From contig JAWQUS010000027.1 in NCBI GenBank assembly GCA_036365455.1, positions 20,634,501 to 20,698,500 of the forward strand: a DNA stretch of 64,000 nucleotides, in the 5' to 3' direction. The translations under genes and the position numbers were made by a program. Positions 11,323-22,376 of the stretch are shown piece after piece. The notes below the pieces were generated by a model. It saw only the letters and a program-made list of their open reading frames with translations. It was not told the origin of the DNA and searched no databases. The stretch comes from Macrosoma leucophasiata. Its lineage: Eukaryota > Arthropoda > Insecta > Lepidoptera > Hedylidae. How positions within the stretch are numbered: position 1 is the first letter of the stretch; the number at the start of each line of letters is the position of its first letter.

Positions 11323-12545
11323 AAAGATATTGGATTACTGCCATGACGTGGTTTCAAAGTTTGCCGTTATTTATTCTATTCTCATTATATAACCAAACCA
11401 CATTCAACTCGGATCATTAAGAGAGAATTTTCCTAATTTAAGGAAAAGTACACAATGTAGGGAGCTTTTGCAAAACGATATTGATAGACAGAAAAATGTG
11501 AAATTGGAAAACGAGGGCTTTACGAGGTTTAGGATTTATAGCCATTTTGGGGTGCACCTGTTCGGGTCCTCGGAGTGATTATTGGGGGAAATTATAGCAT
11601 TTTGCTCTTGGTGTTTTATGATTTATTGCTTTGGGGGACTTTACTGATATATAGTAACTCGCGTAAGATAGGCATTCAGGAAATAAATAAATCGCGGAAT
11701 GCTTATTAAACACAGAAAAAAAAATTGGTTTAACTGGCACTATTCTGGTCAATGAACTATTCCTTTCTTAGCGTAACTATAAAAATCTGTAGTGAATTAT
11801 ATATCTGCTAGCTGTAGCATCGACACATTTTTGACTCGTTTTACTGTCTTTCTTTCTTTTTCCGCCGACTTTGCAAACACATTGTTCCCGTAAAAAAATC
11901 GAGAAAACCTTTCTCATTGTTCACTTTTGTCAGTGTACCAGTAGGTAGTTTTAGCTATGCGTTGTCAGTCACTCAAGCACCGAGTCAGTTATGCAAATGT
12001 GTTTTGTTTTTATTGATAAGAAAATAAATACTATTCATCAAAGTCTAACACCAGTGAGAGAGAAGCCACTGAGGCAGTAAAAATCTTAGATCGGAAAACG
12101 AAGGTCTTATAACATTCAAGATGTGTAGCCTCTTTGGGGTGCACATGTTCAGGGCAGCAGAGTGATTATTGCGGTAAAAAATATCACTTTGCTTTTGGTG
12201 TTATAAGTATGTTTAAGTGCTTCTGTGGACTTTGCTTATATATTTGTTTTATGGTCAATTGAGTGATGAAAATGTGGCAAACTTTGTCAATTACAGTTAT
12301 TACTTAGTGTACCTAACTATCGAAGTACTTTAGTATTTCTTTATACAATATTCAGGTATGTAGTTCTGTTGCTAAATAACACAACCCATACTTTATTTTA
12401 AAATATAAGGGATTATTTGATAGAAAAGGTTTTAGTATAATACCTATGTAGTATCTTTTTCTAAAGACTTCATATACCTACCATGCTCCATAACAATATG
12501 CACACATCCTCTCACACACATACACTCACTAACATATTATACACA

Positions 12546-12577
12546 AAGAGAGGTACTTTGTGTAAAGTACCTCTCTT
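12546..12577 (+). repeat. Perfect short-loop hairpin present only in copy 2
   Basis: The 14-base arms AAGAGAGGTACTTT and AAAGTACCTCTCTT flank a 4-base loop, GTGT. At the matching position of copy 1 (about 4420-4445) the first arm is present but is followed by ACACACACTTG instead of the second arm. The second arm is therefore new in copy 2 and was templated from the first. Confidence 0.85.
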
Positions 12578-12677
12578 GTTTTTTATTTCTACTTTTCTTT
12601 ATTTAAAACAGTTTTTTGGTTTTATTTTAAGGACCAATACTATTCAATTTTTTTGCTATAAGCAATTTTTATCCTTC

Positions 12678-12800
12678 GGATGAAAGAGCACTGCTGTCTG
12701 AGCCACAAGCTTGTCGCTTAGTTCAGACGCAGATGCACATTGTAATATTTGTGATATTTTTGAAGCAAATAAATGATTTTTTTTTTTATTTCCAACCTGT
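12678..12800 (+). repeat. Possible retroelement 3' end
   Basis: GAAGCAAATAAATGA followed by a T-rich run looks like a polyadenylation-type retroelement 3' end. It begins exactly where homology between the long repeats stops. The family is not identified and support is weak. Confidence 0.3.
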
Positions 12801-13287
12801 ATCTCTAGATATTAAGAATAAGCATTTGGAGGAACGGAAATGTTCAAAACCACAAATTATTAGATTCCGTCAACAATCTAACAGAATTTCAGATTTGTGA
12901 TCAACAACTTGCAGTGAGCTCTATGTTGAGCCTTAAAATAATGTTTGAAGTGTTACTTTCGTTCGTTCAGTTAATTAGACCACTTTAAAACTAACCTTAA
13001 AAACATATTTAACCCAACCCTAAACAGGAACTTCGATGAAAGTTGTACGTTAAAGCCTCAGCTAATAAGGGTCCTACGCGGTGATATATTAATTATACGC
13101 GACTTTTACAAGCCTGCAACTTATTTTTATATGCTAAAAAGTTCGTAATGGCCCATTTACCATTCACTGTAATGTTGGTCAGGGATTTTACAGAGTTTTT
13201 AGCAAATAGGGTAGGTTGAAAAATCGTATTTTCTCGAAATCAATTTGGTAGTGAACGACTTTAATTAATTAAGATGTTTTAAGATTA

Positions 13288-13565
13288 TTTTTTTGTTATG
13301 AAATGGCAAACAAGCATACAGTTAACATTGATGGTAAGTAATACTGTATCCTATAAAAATCTACATGAAACCAGAGATTGCAATGTAAATGCGTTGCCAC
13401 TCCTGAGGCCTAAGATATTGTACCTCTGTGCCGAAAATTACGGGGCCGTACATTACCACTTGCACAATAGTGCTGACGACTAACATTCAGCGGCAAGTAG
13501 ATTAGGTAATGCGGTGGTGCCTACGCCCGCAAGCTCCGTCACTGGAGCTCTACCTCCAGTAGAAA
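13288..13565 (-). mobile_element. Family-A repeat, nearly full length, diverged
   Basis: This minus-strand copy spans both ends: GCAAACAAGCATACAG near the 3' side and CCGTCACTGGAGCTCTACC(T)CCAG at the 5' side. It keeps the GAGCTCC/GGAGCTC-type hairpin in weakened form. It has many substitutions and a shortened middle, suggesting an older insertion. Confidence 0.75.
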
Positions 13566-13566
13566 G

Positions 13567-13900
13567 TTATTAAATGTACTCCAGACTGAATTTCGGTTAT
13601 GGTGGCTAATCTCAACGGAGAATAGCCAACTCCCAAGGAGATATTATAGTGCACAAGTCAGAGTACAGAGTCCATGCCGGATGGGGCGGCAATCTGACAC
13701 GACCGGAGCAAGATCGGGCGCACAACCGACGGCTTTAGTTGCTCTCAGAGGCACGAGTACCAGCTCGAAGAACTGATAGCCACTGGGGCAAAGGGATCTT
13801 GAGTAGCGACCGGCACCGTAAGGCAAAGCTCGTACGAGATTAGGTCATAAGCAATGGCTGGATGCGGGCGGAACATGACTGCTCGTTATGTCGTGTCTTT
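13567..13900 (-). repeat. Unidentified GC-richer repeat-like block
   Basis: A block richer in G and C than its surroundings (GGATGGGGCGGCAATC, GACACGACCGGAGC, GCGACCGGCACCG) directly abuts the family-A 5' end. Its style resembles retroelement sequence common in Lepidoptera. No motif proves a family, no second copy is present here, and the strand is a guess. Confidence 0.3.
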
Positions 13901-14510
13901 GGGGTAAGCTTTACTTATAAGGATGATTTAATGATAACATGATGAACCAATGAACAATAATTATTAATATCAACATGAATACCTGTTTAGAGCTCTGTCT
14001 ACTACTAATCAACATGTAAATAATATTAAAATAATATAACCTCTAGAACCCAACCTAGAAACTTAAATTTGAAAAAATGTAATGGAAGATAAACCATTTC
14101 TTATTAAACAGGCACTAAGTACTGTAGACAATGACAAGATGAAAGCTTCCATTTCTGTTACAAGAACCCTTTGAAACCCCCTCAGAACCAACAATAAAAC
14201 GCTACAGCAATTCTAGAATTGATCACAAAGATGCTATTAAATTATAATGCTATGAACGCCGCGGAACAAAGACACAGCGCGGGCACAAATGTAAAAAGGT
14301 TCCGTAGATTTGATATTTATGGAGTCGGTCGGGATGAAATATTGTCAAGGGGTGGATTTTTACCGGAGATTGAGCTTAACGCTGACTGAATAACATATTT
14401 CAGCTTATTTGCTATGTATTTTTAATAATAAGCAATGAAGAAACAAAGGTGATGAAAGAATGAAACAAAGAAAGCATTGAGATTAGATTGAGTAGTGAGG
14501 CTCCATAAAT

Positions 14511-14725
14511 TGGAGAGCTCCAGTGACGGAGCTCGCGGGCGTAGGCACCACCGCATTACCCAATATACTTGCCACTAGTTCAGCACTATCGTGTTCCGGT
14601 GAGGTGGTAATGTACGGCCCTGTAATTTCCGGCACAGAAGCATAACACCTTAGGCCTCAGGAGTGGTAACGCATCTACATTTTGACCTTGGTCTTGGTTG
14701 AGTGGGTGTTAGACACCCACACGCA
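14511..14725 (+). mobile_element. Family-A repeat, 3'-truncated
   Basis: This plus-strand copy runs from GAGCTCCAGTGACGGAGCTC (hairpin intact) to the GTGGGTGTTAGACACCCAC area. There it breaks into other sequence, and the poly-A tail is missing. The interval 13900-14510 upstream is AT-rich with no feature seen. Confidence 0.75.
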
Positions 14726-14739
14726 CCCCGCTAACGTGG

Positions 14740-14815
14740 TCGCGGGCAGAATGGTAAGACCACGGTAGCTGGAAAACGACCGAAACGTAGGGTATAAGAA
14801 GAAGTTTGGAAGTGT
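14740..14815 (-). repeat. Short repeat family F fragment
   Basis: The minus strand contains TACCCTACGTTTCGGTCG, then TTCCAGCTACCGTGGTC. Related text occurs on the plus strand at 40145-40190 and 63350-63390. This looks like the terminal part of a dispersed retroelement; the family is unknown. Confidence 0.45.
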
Positions 14816-15916
14816 TGTACACGCGAGAAAATCCGCAAATTTAATTTCAGATTTCTATAGTTATTAGTCGATAATGTTAAGGTGCCTTCGCTTTTGAATT
14901 TATTCTCGTCTCAAGATCTTAAGCTCCACCACCAACAACTTGTCCATTTACAATCAGACAAAGAAACCCTGAGAGTCAGCGAGAGAAACCATTTACATCT
15001 CATTTATTCATAGCGATAACAAATTGTTTTATTCTGACGTCATTTATAAGGGAGCACCTCTCTGAAATCAGTACGCATGTATAAATTATTCAGTTGCTAA
15101 AATATTCAGTTATCACGATGGATCCCTGAAAAAACAATATGCCTTGGAATCGTCCAAATGGAATAAGTAACGAGATGTTTCCAGACGTAATGTTTTCGTT
15201 TTTTGTTTGGGGTTCCGTAGCTCAAAAAGTAAAACAACCAGTCCTGACAAAAAGCCTGACAGTTCAAAAAAAATGAACGTTTGACATTTTATTAACAGAT
15301 CGGATTATATCAAATTAGACAGTCAGATTATTGTTGATGATTCAATATAACCTTAAAAATCATGCTTTAATTGGAAATAAATGTAGCAAATTTAAAAAGT
15401 ATATTCAGCCAATGTATTGAAAATTAAGTCAAGAATTCTACTCAAATTTATTGAATTGATTAATTATTGATATAAAACCTTTACAATTATTGAGTTCAGT
15501 GTTTAAAGTAATAAACAGCTCAATTTGGATTCTCATTTGATTTAATTGAACAGTCGTAACGAATTGTCATTAGTCAGTCAATTGACTATTTTTATTGTTC
15601 GTCGTTTTGAATATAAAAAGACATCTATAAAAAAAAAATACTGTATTTAGGAGCAGTATTTGGAATACAAAATTTGAAATGGGTCTTTGCCGATAGATTA
15701 AAGGAAAACCTATAACAAGTATAGAAGTATAGAGCATATAAGACAACAGGAAATCTCTCAGTTGTACGGGACCCTGTACACGTGAGTTTACCACCTGATT
15801 CCCGTCTCAGACGGGTTTATAACGTGGCTTTTAACAGACATATGACGAGCGTGTATTATTGCCATAAGCAGCGATAAGTACGCGTTATTTCAAATCTGAA
15901 TAGTTAACTTCAAACG
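14816..15916. other. AT-rich interval, no feature seen
   Basis: This is about 1.1 kb of AT-rich sequence without a supported open frame, repeat match within the window, or RNA motif. GGGGTTCCGTAG near 15209 resembles the edge motif of the element at 22377. Confidence 0.4.
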
Positions 15917-16160
15917 TATCTTCACGCCTTGTTCCCCGAAGGGATACTATACGCAGAGGTAAATACAGGTAAAAGCATACACGCACGATACACCCACCCA
16001 CGATTCGCCTGTAACATCTTCTCACAAACAATAAGCCGCGAGTCTAATGTCATCTCTTGGAACACTATCAAACTCCGAGTATGGCACTGAGAATCTACCG
16101 AAAAACTAAAAAATCCCAATACCCCTGTACCTAGGTATTGAACCCGGGATCTCTGAGGTA
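15917..16160 (-). mobile_element. Diverged SINE-B-like copy
   Basis: On the minus strand it reads, in SINE-B order, from GATCCCGGGTTCAATACC (box B of the head), through GGGATTTTTTAG and ATACTCGGAGTTTGATAG, to CGAATCGTGGGTGGG and CACGCC-type tail remnants. It is far more diverged than the 41739 and 48577 copies, so it is either an older insertion or a sister subfamily. Confidence 0.55.
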
Positions 16161-16289
16161 GTTACTCTGAATAGTATGGATTGGAGTAATACCCCGGACT
16201 TGCGTGGTAGGTGGGACCAAGCGATAGTAGTGTAAGTCGAATTTGCGTAACTCGGGGTTCAACTTGGCAAATAAATAACAGGTTACATA

Positions 16290-16347
16290 TAATGCGGTGG
16301 TGCCTACGCCCTCGAGCTCCGTCACTAGAGCTCTACCACCAGTAAAA
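16290..16347 (-). mobile_element. Family-A 5'-end fragment
   Basis: Only the first 58 or so bases are present: GCGGTGGTGCCTACGCCC through CTCTACCACCAGTAAAA. It ends cleanly at the family's 5' terminus, which supports the 5' end being a real element boundary. Confidence 0.7.
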
Positions 16348-16369
16348 TACGTGTACATCAGTACATGAA

Positions 16370-17262
16370 CAAAGCTAAGATTGGTCGCTAGTAATATAAA
16401 ATTGTGGTACCGCATAACCGTAGAACAGGCTATAGAAAAACTGCACATATTGTTAACACCACAACGACCGCAGCAAGAATTTTCGTCAACAACATTTTCC
16501 TATAATGAAAACGTGCAGAATTCCTGATAAGTTTTACACGTGTGTTATTGAATTTAATGTTGCCTTGCCTTCTCAATAGACTTTTTCAAATTATTTAACG
16601 AGCGAAATTTCATGTACGTTGGTATTATTTTGAAGTATTTTATAGATATACAGGGTTGTCGACTTTTTTTTTAACAAAACATTGGTATATAGAGAGAGAG
16701 ATGATGAGATAATAATACTTCTGTGAATTAAATATTTCAAACGGTACATACCTATTTGAACCTTTTGAAGAGTATTATAGGTATCGATACATTTACGTAT
16801 TTTTTTAAATTTAATTAAAGGGGCAAACAAGCATGCAGTTCACATTGATGTAAAGTGATGACTGCAGCCACACAAAGAGCAGACGTCAAAATGCCGATGC
16901 GCTACCACTCCTCAGGCCTAAGGTATTATCCCTCTGTGCCGGAAATTACAGGGCCGTACATGTATGTATCATGAAACGTCACAATTTTGGGGACACTTTT
17001 TGAGACTGATCACATTTCTGCCCAACTACTTATTTGCAAGTAAAATACACTTTAGAAAAGTCTGGGAAAGATTTTTCGCACAGCCGTATTTACCAGCATT
17101 TACCTTATAAGTATACAAAGCCAAGTCAGGTCGCTAGTAAATATAATACTGTGGCATGGACTGCATAACCCTAGGCTAGACTATAGAATCTACACAATAT
17201 TGTTAACATCACAACGACCGTAACGTGCATTTTCCTATACTGAAAATGTACACAATTTTTCA
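16370..17262 (+). repeat. Direct repeat pair of about 150 bases (family I)
   Basis: About 16370-16520 and 17115-17262 share GGTCGCTAGTAA(A)TATAA, then GCATAACC, CTATAGAA, ATATTGTTAACA(C/T)CACAACG and TTTTCCTATA. They lie about 745 bases apart. A family-A copy (16818-16962) and unassigned AT-rich DNA lie between. Confidence 0.65.
16818..16962 (-). mobile_element. Family-A repeat, 3' part
   Basis: This minus-strand copy starts at GGCAAACAAGCATGCAG without a poly-T run and ends after GGGCCGTACATG. It is truncated at both sides and lacks the CTATAGACACC segment. Confidence 0.7.
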
Positions 17263-17416
17263 ACAAAAAATATATAGTATTTTCAGTATCTGATAGGAAA
17301 GATAAAATTTGCTTTAGAGGCTATATTTAGTTATTGGTTAGGACTTTTTCCATCATTAGTCTAACATAAAAGACCAGTAGGCGTGGTCCAAAAAATAAAA
17401 GATTTTTCGTTGGTTA

Positions 17417-17520
17417 AAAACGTAACCGGCGAATCGTGGGTGTTTGCGTGGATCCTTGAATGCATGCGTTTACCTGTGCCTACCCCTTCGGGGATTACAG
17501 GCGTGAAGTTACGTTACGTT
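17417..17520 (+). repeat. SINE-B 3'-half fragment
   Basis: AACGTAACCGGCGAATCGTG through CTACCCCTTCGGGGATTACA and GGCGTGAAGTTACG matches the last 100 bases of SINE-B, including the CCCCTTCGGGG stem-loop in its tail. The tRNA-like head is missing. Confidence 0.75.
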
Positions 17521-17633
17521 TTACATTTATATCTACGCTTTTTCGTTTTCATTCAAGTATAAACACACATACCTACATTCTCAACACAAACTTGCAGTAG
17601 TGTAAAGTCCGTCTTATGTACCATTTTAGCAGT

Positions 17634-17983
17634 GCGCATGGCCCGGCGACTTGTGTAGATCGTAAGCGATCTACTCGGTTAAGCGATACGGGCGCGGTTG
17701 GGTAGTGTGATGGGTGACCGCTAGTGGCAAATTAAATGCGCGTTTCCGAGCTTCGGAGGGTTGAGCCGTCGGTCCCGGTTGCTATCGATTGATAGCAGTC
17801 GTTAAACCTTGCCGGGGTTTTATGGGCGGTTTGAAAACATCCGACAGCGGGTTGGCCACTAAACCACCCACCTCCACCAATCCGCATTGGAGCAGCGTGG
17901 TGGAGTAAGCTCCAGGCCTCCCCCCAAAAAGGGGAGAGACTCGTGCCCAGCAGTGGGACGTATAATGGGTTGCCATTATTATT
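17634..17983 (+). mobile_element. 5S-rRNA-derived SINE, copy i
   Basis: A 350-base element. Its front part matches the 5S rRNA internal promoter: GATC near 17668, GTTAAGCG (A-box region, 17678-17685), GGGCGCGGTTGGGTAGT, and GATGGGTGACCGC (C-box region, 17709-17721). The middle (GTCGGTCCCGGTTGC, AACATCCGACAGCGGG, GGAGCAGCGTGGTGGAGT) is shared with the copies at 36243, 54790 and 56104. The end reads GCCCAGCAGTGGGACG plus an ATT run, like RTE-type LINE tails. TFIIIA/pol III transcription and RTE-driven mobilisation are inferences from known SINE3-type elements. It lies just left of an R4/Dong-like fragment. Confidence 0.8.
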
Positions 17984-18061
17984 CCACTTATTTATTTTTT
18001 TTACTCATTAAATAATTTTTTACATATATAAGTATAAAAATAAACAAATATATATAAAAAA

Positions 18062-19470
18062 ATAAAAAAATTGTGTGCCGCCGACAGCGGGAGCAGGGTC
18101 CAAGCTGCCGATGGTTAGGGACACAGAGACAGGAACCTCCTCACTATGCGTGCCGTGCCGAGGAGTACTGCTTTCTGTATCAAACCCTTGATCCATCCAC
18201 CTGGCAAGAGCCTCTTGAGATGTTGGTCGAGGCTCTTCGCTATTAGCCCGTTCACCGATACGAGTATCGGCACAATGATGTCCGAATCCACATCCCACAT
18301 GGCGACAACCTCGTGAGCCAGATCAAGATATTTAATTTCCTTGTCTTTTTCGGCCTTCACGAGATTCTCATCATGCGGGACGGTGATGTCGATCATCATT
18401 ACGCGGCGCTCCGAGCGATCTATCACCACTATATCAGACTTATTGGCAACAATCGTGACATGGTCATTTTTTAGAACTGGGTCGGGCACATACCTGTAGT
18501 ACGGCACCTCCGCGGCTACAAGACCGTATTTCAAGGCAAGTTGCTGATGGATTATCCTGGCTACTTGGTTGTCTGTGCAAGTATTCGCCGTTGGCAAGAC
18601 TCGAACAGCCGGAAACAATATGCCTGATTGATTCACCCGGTCGATGGCATGCCCGACATATGTCGACCGTTCCATCCTTCAGGATAAACTTCCGGTAGTT
18701 GTTGGTCATTACCACTTCGTCCATAATTGCACAAACAAAACCTTCGGTTTCCCCAAAGAGGTCACCGAATCGTAGCCAGGCCACAGAAGCTAAGAAATCT
18801 ACATCGTGTAGCTCCTTGCCTTGCCATACAATCCTGCGGTCGCTAGTCGTGAGCACCTCAGGTTTGCGCCAGTTCTTTTTAGCCAAAGAGAGAGGGGTGA
18901 GTCCGCTGTCGACCGCCACCACATCCCGATGCATCTCCCCGTCGGCGGTCAGGTAGTATTCTCGGAGATTATACACCTCACGGTTGTGTAGGGTCTTAGC
19001 GCTTAGAACGCCACGACCCCCACATCGCCGTGGGATGTATAATCTCATGACCGAAGACCGTGGGTGATGCATGCGGTGCGCTGTCAGTAAAGAGCGGATT
19101 CGCCTGTCAAGGGCATCCAGGTCGGTCTGAGTCCACTTGAGTATGCCGAAGGAGTACAGCAAGACCGGCATGACCCAACTGTTGAAGGCGCGCACCCTAT
19201 TACCGCCCGACAAAAGACTTTTCAGTACTTTTGTCAGGCGACCAAAGAAACGTTCCTTCAACGATTGCCTCATCTCGACCTCGCGTATACCTAAGGCCTC
19301 CGCCATACCAAAGTATTTATAGCTCTCGGTTGCAGAGAGGTTTCGAAACGGGATGGAACCCGGGAGATTCATTCCCTCGGATTCCATTATCTGCCCCTGT
19401 TGCACATGCATAAAAGCGCATTTTTCGATTCCGAATTCCATCCTGATAGAGTTACTGAAGTTATTATTAT
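18062..19470 (-). pseudogene. R4/Dong-like LINE, C-terminal half (zinc knuckle plus restriction-like endonuclease)
   Basis: Read on the minus strand from 19470 leftward, this encodes the thumb region of a reverse transcriptase (RAFNSWVMPVLLYSFG, LDRRIRSLL). A cysteine-histidine knuckle CRACHRPGESIRHIVSGC follows, then a restriction-like endonuclease domain with YVPDPVL, KSDIVVIDR, DITVPHDENL and EIKYLDLA. This order is that of R4/Dong-type LINEs, which cut DNA with a restriction-like nuclease. In the usual R/K-PD motif the second residue here is S (KSD), which may mean loss of activity. A frameshift near 18570-18580, just after GEYLHR, splits the frame into 19480-18464 and 18675-18115. The N-terminal part including the catalytic YADD region is missing. 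The truncated 5' end touches TAA/ATT repeats (19463-19475), the type of site Dong elements favour. Confidence 0.8.
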
Positions 19471-19474
19471 TATG

Positions 19475-19799
19475 TACCATTTTAAGTGGGCAAAAAGTTA
19501 AAATAAATTAATGAAGACGCCAGGTTTATAACAACTATTTAAAAAAAAGCTACGAAACTTCAACTCAAACGTAGCCGTAGTTAGTGGAAGCAATTTATTT
19601 CTTTAACGCAGATTAAATGCTACCTTACCTGAATTTCAATTAAAGAATATCGTGAGCAGCCTCAACAAGTTTTTAATCTAACTCGGTTACAAACTGCTCT
19701 GCGGATTCATTTGACTTCAGTATTTGAATTTAATAAAGGTATATTAATATATAGAGGTAGAGTCGTACAACAATATCCAGATAGAGGTATTTTTGAAAT
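19475..19799. other. AT-rich interval, no feature seen
   Basis: About 320 bases with no supported gene or repeat recognised. Confidence 0.4.
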
Positions 19800-20003
19800 G
19801 GTGCTAGAGCTCCAGTGACGGAGCTTGCGGGCGTAGGTAACATCACACTACCTAATCTACTTGACGCTAAGATATTACGCCTCAGGAGTGGCAACGCATC
19901 TACATTGAAATCTCTAATTTCATGTAGATGTTTATAGTCTACAGTGTTACTTACCATCAATGTGAACTGCATGCTTATTTGCCACTTCATTATAAAAAAA
20001 ATA
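19800..20003 (+). mobile_element. Family-A repeat with internal deletion
   Basis: This copy starts at GTGCTAGAGCTCCAGTGACG and reaches the A-rich 3' end at 19993-20002. The middle part between the AATCTACTTG and GCCTCAGGAGTGG segments is mostly deleted, so it is about 200 bases instead of 290. Confidence 0.75.
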
Positions 20004-21130
20004 TTCAACATTTGGTATTACTCAAAAGGTATTCGATACTATTCTCTCTATCATAATAATCTGTAACGAATATCACAGAATAGATACACACATACATGCC
20101 ATACACAAATATTTCGAATACAATATCAGGTTGGTTATGTGATACGGATGGATATATCATCAAAATCGGTGCTGTGGTTTAGCTGTAAACGTAACTGACA
20201 GACATATAATATTAGCACAGTCAAAGAACGTATCCATTTTAATATATAAGTATGATAAATGAATTTGATAGGCTATGCCTACGAGCTTCACCACTATAGA
20301 GCACGTGAATTCAATGTTATAAGTATGTATGGGAAAGTACTTATCATATCATAGCAAAGCTTTAACTGTGTTATTGTGGTGACAAGGGAAAATTAAATTG
20401 TGGTTTTTACTATTTCCCTTAAATTACTTCATATTTTCTTTTTCTTACCTTTTAAACCTTCCCTGGACTTCCAAAAATCATTCAAAACTAAAATTAGCCA
20501 AACAGGTCCAGCCGTTCTCGAGTTTTAGCGAAACTAACGAACAGCAATGGATTTTTATATATTTATATAGATTTTAATTATATAGATTAACGCACATTGT
20601 ACAAGAAATGGTGATAAGTTCAAATTTAATTATTTCAATCATTATTTAAGCTATCTTGCCTATGCTCTTCAGCTTCTTCACTGGAGCTGTACCACCTATA
20701 TTGCTATTATTAGCAAAGCGTAAGTTATGTTATTGTGGTGACAAGGGCTTATCACATTTTGACAACAATTTTTGTTGTACTTAAAACAAATTACATATAC
20801 AACAATTCTTGAGTAAAAAAAAGCAAGTTATAAGTTTAAACTTGCTTTCAATTTTGAAAGTGAATTAATTTCACCAAATCGAAAACATATATTTTTTTAA
20901 AATAAACGACAAGTAGGTGAAGACGAGCGACAACCCTAGGCACGACCGCTGACCACGAATCGGCCGCCCAACTTATAACAAGATTATCGTATACGAAACC
21001 CGAGCCGGAGTAAGCAGATTTGTGAGTCTTATGAACAATACAATTTAATTGACTTTGTTACTTTGAGATATTAAAACGGCTAGAGGCATTGATTTTTAGG
21101 GTACCGCTCCAAAAGAGTTGTACCTACTTA
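20004..21130. repeat. AT-rich interval with one dispersed-repeat match
   Basis: 20385-20570 matches the 4845-5030 sequence (TGTGGTTTTTACTATTTCCC, CCTTCCCTGGACTTCC, GTTCTCGAGTTTTAGCG). Around 20640-20760 are further AT-rich bits, including TATTGTGGTGACAAGGG, which also occurs near 20375-20390. No gene is seen. Confidence 0.5.
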
Positions 21131-21362
21131 CATTACCTAATTTACTTGCCGCTAAATGATAGTGTTCAGCAATATCGTGTTCCGGTCAGGTGTTAATGTA
21201 CGGCCCTGGAATTTCCGGCACAGAGGCATAACACCTTAGGCCTCAGGTGTGATAACGCATCTGCATTTTGATCTTGGTCTTCGTGTAGGTGTCTATAGGC
21301 TGCAGTCATCATTTAACATCAATGTGAACTGCATGCCTGTTTGCCACTTCCATTATTTAAAA
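21131..21362 (+). mobile_element. Family-A repeat lacking its first 45 bases
   Basis: From ACATTACCTAATTTACTTGC through GTTCAGCAATATCGTGTTCC to TTTGCCACTTCCATTA. The 5' hairpin is missing and the poly-A tail is short and interrupted. Confidence 0.75.
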
Positions 21363-21559
21363 AAGAGTAAAAACGGGACCCTATTACTAATATTCCGCAA
21401 TGCGTCTGACTGTTGAAATTTTCACAGATTACGTATTTCGAGTAGTTCTGGTATGGATAGACTTGACAATGTGTACATGGTGTGTCAGTGTGCGTGCCAC
21501 GCGGAGAAATGTTGCGCGCACATGTAGCGCGTCCATTTTAAATTGCACACGCACATTTA

Positions 21560-21790
21560 CACGTGTACAAACACATCTTTAACACAACCACACTGCGGAC
21601 ACTCCGCCAAAATTCCATACAAACGCTTAATTCGGTCTCTATATACACAGACATCAATCAGTGACGTGTATTTACACGTGCACCTGTGTGCGTAGCACGT
21701 AGAAAATATCAACCGTCGCCCATAAGAGAGAAGGTTGGGTGATTCGGGGAAATCGGGCGGGACGTCGAAGTGTCCATTCTATACGTATAC
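21560..21790 (+). repeat. Dispersed repeat family D, copy 1
   Basis: ACTCCGCCAAAATTCCATAC, AAACGCTTAATT, CAATCAGTGACGTGTATTTA, CGTAGCACGTA, CCGTCGCCCATAAGAG and GGCGGGACGTCGAA recur in reverse complement at 44412-44642. No coding frame or tRNA-like part is visible. The class is unknown. Confidence 0.65.
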
Positions 21791-22376
21791 TACGTACTAT
21801 TACATATTCCCTGACACAACCAAGCGTCCACCGCGGCTGTGAAAAGCAAAAACTATCCGCGATTCTCCCCAAATTAGGGATTGAACTCAAGCCGGTAAAT
21901 AAATAATCCACCTACTACAAACCCGTGAGGCAACTTCCATTTAATCAATTTTCGTTTAATTTATTTACTTTATTTACCGTCAAGTTTTACAAAAAAACTC
22001 TTCAATTTATAAAATACTCTCGCACAATAAATAAGATGCAAAATTAAACAAACAGAAACAACATTTCTTACCTCTCCGAAATGGATGTCTAACTGAACGA
22101 ACAAAATCTTAATCCGAGTATTCTTTTTAATAGCCAACGAGGTGCTTCCCTTGCAAATTTATGCAAAGTGATTTATTCTTCGCTTTAATGGAATTTCGAG
22201 ATTTTATCGCGTAATATATACTTCTAACTTTACAATTTCATAACTCTAATATTTTATCTGGTGCCGCAGATAGGGTGTAGGCATAACCGCATTATCTAAT
22301 CTTAATGCCGCTGAATGTTAATATTCAGCGAGGTAGCCAATAGATGTCTATTTAAATAATATGTAAGTAAAAAAAA
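21791..22376. other. AT-rich interval, no clear feature
   Basis: No gene is seen. GTAGGCATAACCGCATTATC near 22276 is a faint family-A-like remnant. Confidence 0.35.

Larger units (their letters stand above)
8335..12677 (+). repeat. Long direct repeat, copy 2 (about 4.3 kb)
   Basis: This is the second copy of the segment at 5-4543. Differences are scattered substitutions, a deletion of about 180-190 bases near 11385, loss of a few bases in the CCCGGGTA-rich stretch, and a short inverted duplication at 12546-12577 that copy 1 lacks. The copies are separated by 3.8 kb of unrelated sequence, so this is not a simple head-to-tail duplication unless material was later inserted or lost. Confidence 0.9.
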
